A stretch of DNA of 6,912 nucleotides from Pseudomonadales bacterium. Lineage in GTDB: Bacteria; Pseudomonadota; Gammaproteobacteria; Pseudomonadales; DC-out160. This document shows, piece after piece, positions 5,685 to 6,912 of the stretch (its first letter is position 1; the number at the start of each line of letters is the position of its first letter). The position numbers were made by a program, and so were the translations under genes. The stretch is from positions 1-6,912 of the forward strand of contig JAESQG010000501.1 in NCBI GenBank assembly GCA_016765265.1. Reading direction: 5' to 3'. The notes under the pieces are model-generated. The model saw only the letters and a program-made list of their open reading frames with translations, did no database searches and had not been told where the DNA came from.

Positions 5685-6912
5685 TTAAAAAATAAAATAT
5701 CCCCGAATCATAAAATAGAATATAGCGGCCAAGGTCGCTGAAGCAGGCACTGTTATCAGCCAGGCAGCGGCAATTTTATAAAGTGCAGACCGCTTCACAA
5801 TTTCTACTTTGTAGATTTTCTTAACCCGTGAGAGCTCTTTTCGTTTAAGGTTTAGCTTTTTTCGGTCCTTTTTAAGCTTTTTAAACATGCGATTGATTTC
5901 ATCAATCGTGGCAGATTCATGATCTTTTAAAAGCCGAGTGATGGCAATTCTATCGTCGGATTCTAATTGGTCGCTATAGACGTGCAGTTGCCATAGGTAA
6001 TTAAGCTTCAGGTATTCTCGTAGAAACCCTACTCCGAAAATTCCACCCACAGCGATGTGGGTTGAGCTCACTGGCAGGCCCAGCTGAGAGGCAATAATAA
6101 CAGTGATGGAGGCAGCCATTGCAGTACAAAAAGCCCGAGGTTTATCCAATTCCGTAATTTCCGATCCCACAGTACGAATGAGTTTTGGGCCGTATAGGGC
6201 TAGGCCTATAGTGATGCCGATGGCACCTATAGTCATTACCCAAAACGGAATGCTGGCTGTTGTAGAAATGCCTGAAGTAAGGACGGCATCATTGATTGCG
6301 GATAAGGGGCCTATGGCATTCGCCACGTCGTTTGCACCGTGAGCAAAGCTAAGTAGAGCCGCCGAACATATCAAAGGTATGGTAAAAAGGTCGCCAACAC
6401 CTTCTCTGTCGTTGGTAATCGTTTCCGAAGCTCTAGTTATTGCTTTACGCGAGAAGATTAGAACAGGGATAGACATTGCAACGCCAATGAGAAACGCAGT
6501 TTGAAAATCCATGGTCCAAACCTTTTTCAGGCCTTTCAAACAAAGGTAGGTAGTGAACGCGCAAGTCATAATTGCGAGTAAAATGGGGATCGTTTTTTTT
6601 GCAGATCCCAGCATATCCGTTTTATGGAATATGGTGTGTTTCATTAGATATAAAAAGCTTGCCGCAATTACGCCGCCGAGTACGGGGGAAATGACCCAGC
6701 TAGCAGCAATTGCTCCCATTTTCCCCCAGTTGGCGATATCTAATCCGCCAGCGGCAATGCCGGCGCCTAATACCCCGCCTACGATGGAGTGAGTGGTGGA
6801 TACGGGGGCACCAAGAAAGGTCGCTAAATTTAACCAAACTGCGCCGGCAAGTAACGCGGCCATCATTAACCAGATAAACACTTGAGTGTCTTGAATTCGG
6901 CTAGGATCGATA
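5685..6912 (-). CDS. pit: PiT-family inorganic phosphate permease, N-terminus outside window
   Basis: PiT proteins are inner-membrane symporters that import phosphate with a cation (H+ with metal-phosphate in E. coli PitA, Na+ in others). The frame stays open to the window edge, starting IDPSRIQDTQ, so the GTG at 6881 is internal and the first signature half is missing. Numbering from that GTG, the PiT repeats show as PVSTTHSIVGG (26-36), GANDVANAIGP (182-192) and PVSSTHIAVGG (270-280), the pairing expected of the duplicated fold. About nine or ten hydrophobic segments are visible. A charged helical region at about 288-363 sits before a final membrane segment (about 366-392); I recall similar inserts in gammaproteobacterial PiT proteins. 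It converges with the coiled-coil gene, and I see no clear terminator for either in the 38-bp gap. Promoter and any phosphate regulation lie outside the window. Confidence 0.93.
   Translation of the reverse strand, partial: IDPSRIQDTQVFIWLMMAALLAGAVWLNLATFLGAPVSTTHSIVGGVLGAGIAAGGLDIANWGKMGAIAASWVISPVLGGVIAASFLYLMKHTIFHKTDMLGSAKKTIPILLAIMTCAFTTYLCLKGLKKVWTMDFQTAFLIGVAMSIPVLIFSRKAITRASETITNDREGVGDLFTIPLICSAALLSFAHGANDVANAIGPLSAINDAVLTSGISTTASIPFWVMTIGAIGITIGLALYGPKLIRTVGSEITELDKPRAFCTAMAASITVIIASQLGLPVSSTHIAVGGIFGVGFLREYLKLNYLWQLHVYSDQLESDDRIAITRLLKDHESATIDEINRMFKKLKKDRKKLNLKRKELSRVKKIYKVEIVKRSALYKIAAAWLITVPASATLAAIFYFMIRGYFIF

Noticed and set aside
6103..6792. Plus-strand open frames of 79 residues within the phosphate permease
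   Set aside because: They are antisense shadows of a strong membrane-protein reading frame with PiT signatures.

Overview
The window looks like a chromosomal segment of a gammaproteobacterium, possibly marine. This rests on remembered family resemblance, not a search: GcvT and GcvH read very like the Escherichia coli proteins, and the phosphate permease is of the PiT type with a long cytoplasmic helical insert seen in gammaproteobacteria. Base composition is moderate (mid-40s % GC by eye), with a more AT-rich intergenic block at 4520-5004. The P-protein is split into two subunits, unlike the single ~950-residue GcvP of E. coli.

Positions 1-4519 hold four genes on the plus strand: gcvT (5' end outside the window), gcvH, gcvPA and gcvPB. 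Together they encode the glycine-specific part of the glycine cleavage system. GcvPA/GcvPB decarboxylate glycine with PLP and load the aminomethyl group on the lipoyl arm of GcvH; GcvT transfers the one-carbon unit to tetrahydrofolate and releases ammonia. The lipoamide dehydrogenase (L-protein) is not in the window. The gaps gcvT-gcvH (131 bp) and gcvH-gcvPA (115 bp) are long for an operon, whereas gcvPA and gcvPB are 1 bp apart. A hairpin plus T-tract that overlaps the last codons of gcvPB probably ends the unit.

Positions 4520-5004 contain no convincing gene but much structure: the terminator, a 13-bp perfect inverted repeat bounding an 84-bp element, a good sigma70-type promoter (TTGCCA-17-TAGAAT), a 10-bp palindrome and four tandem 16-bp repeats just before the next gene.

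Positions 5005-5646 encode a 213-residue, highly charged coiled-coil protein with an acidic six-residue-repeat tail; I do not recognise its family. Converging on it from the minus strand is a PiT-family phosphate permease (5685 to the right edge, N-terminus outside the window).

The metabolic genes are conventional. The less ordinary material is the 4520-5004 interval, the unrecognised coiled-coil gene, and three short-period repeat arrays (9 bp in the gcvH tail, 16 bp intergenic, 18 bp in the coiled-coil gene). I see no defence system, mobile-element gene, CRISPR array, tRNA or rRNA, and I do not claim a new system.
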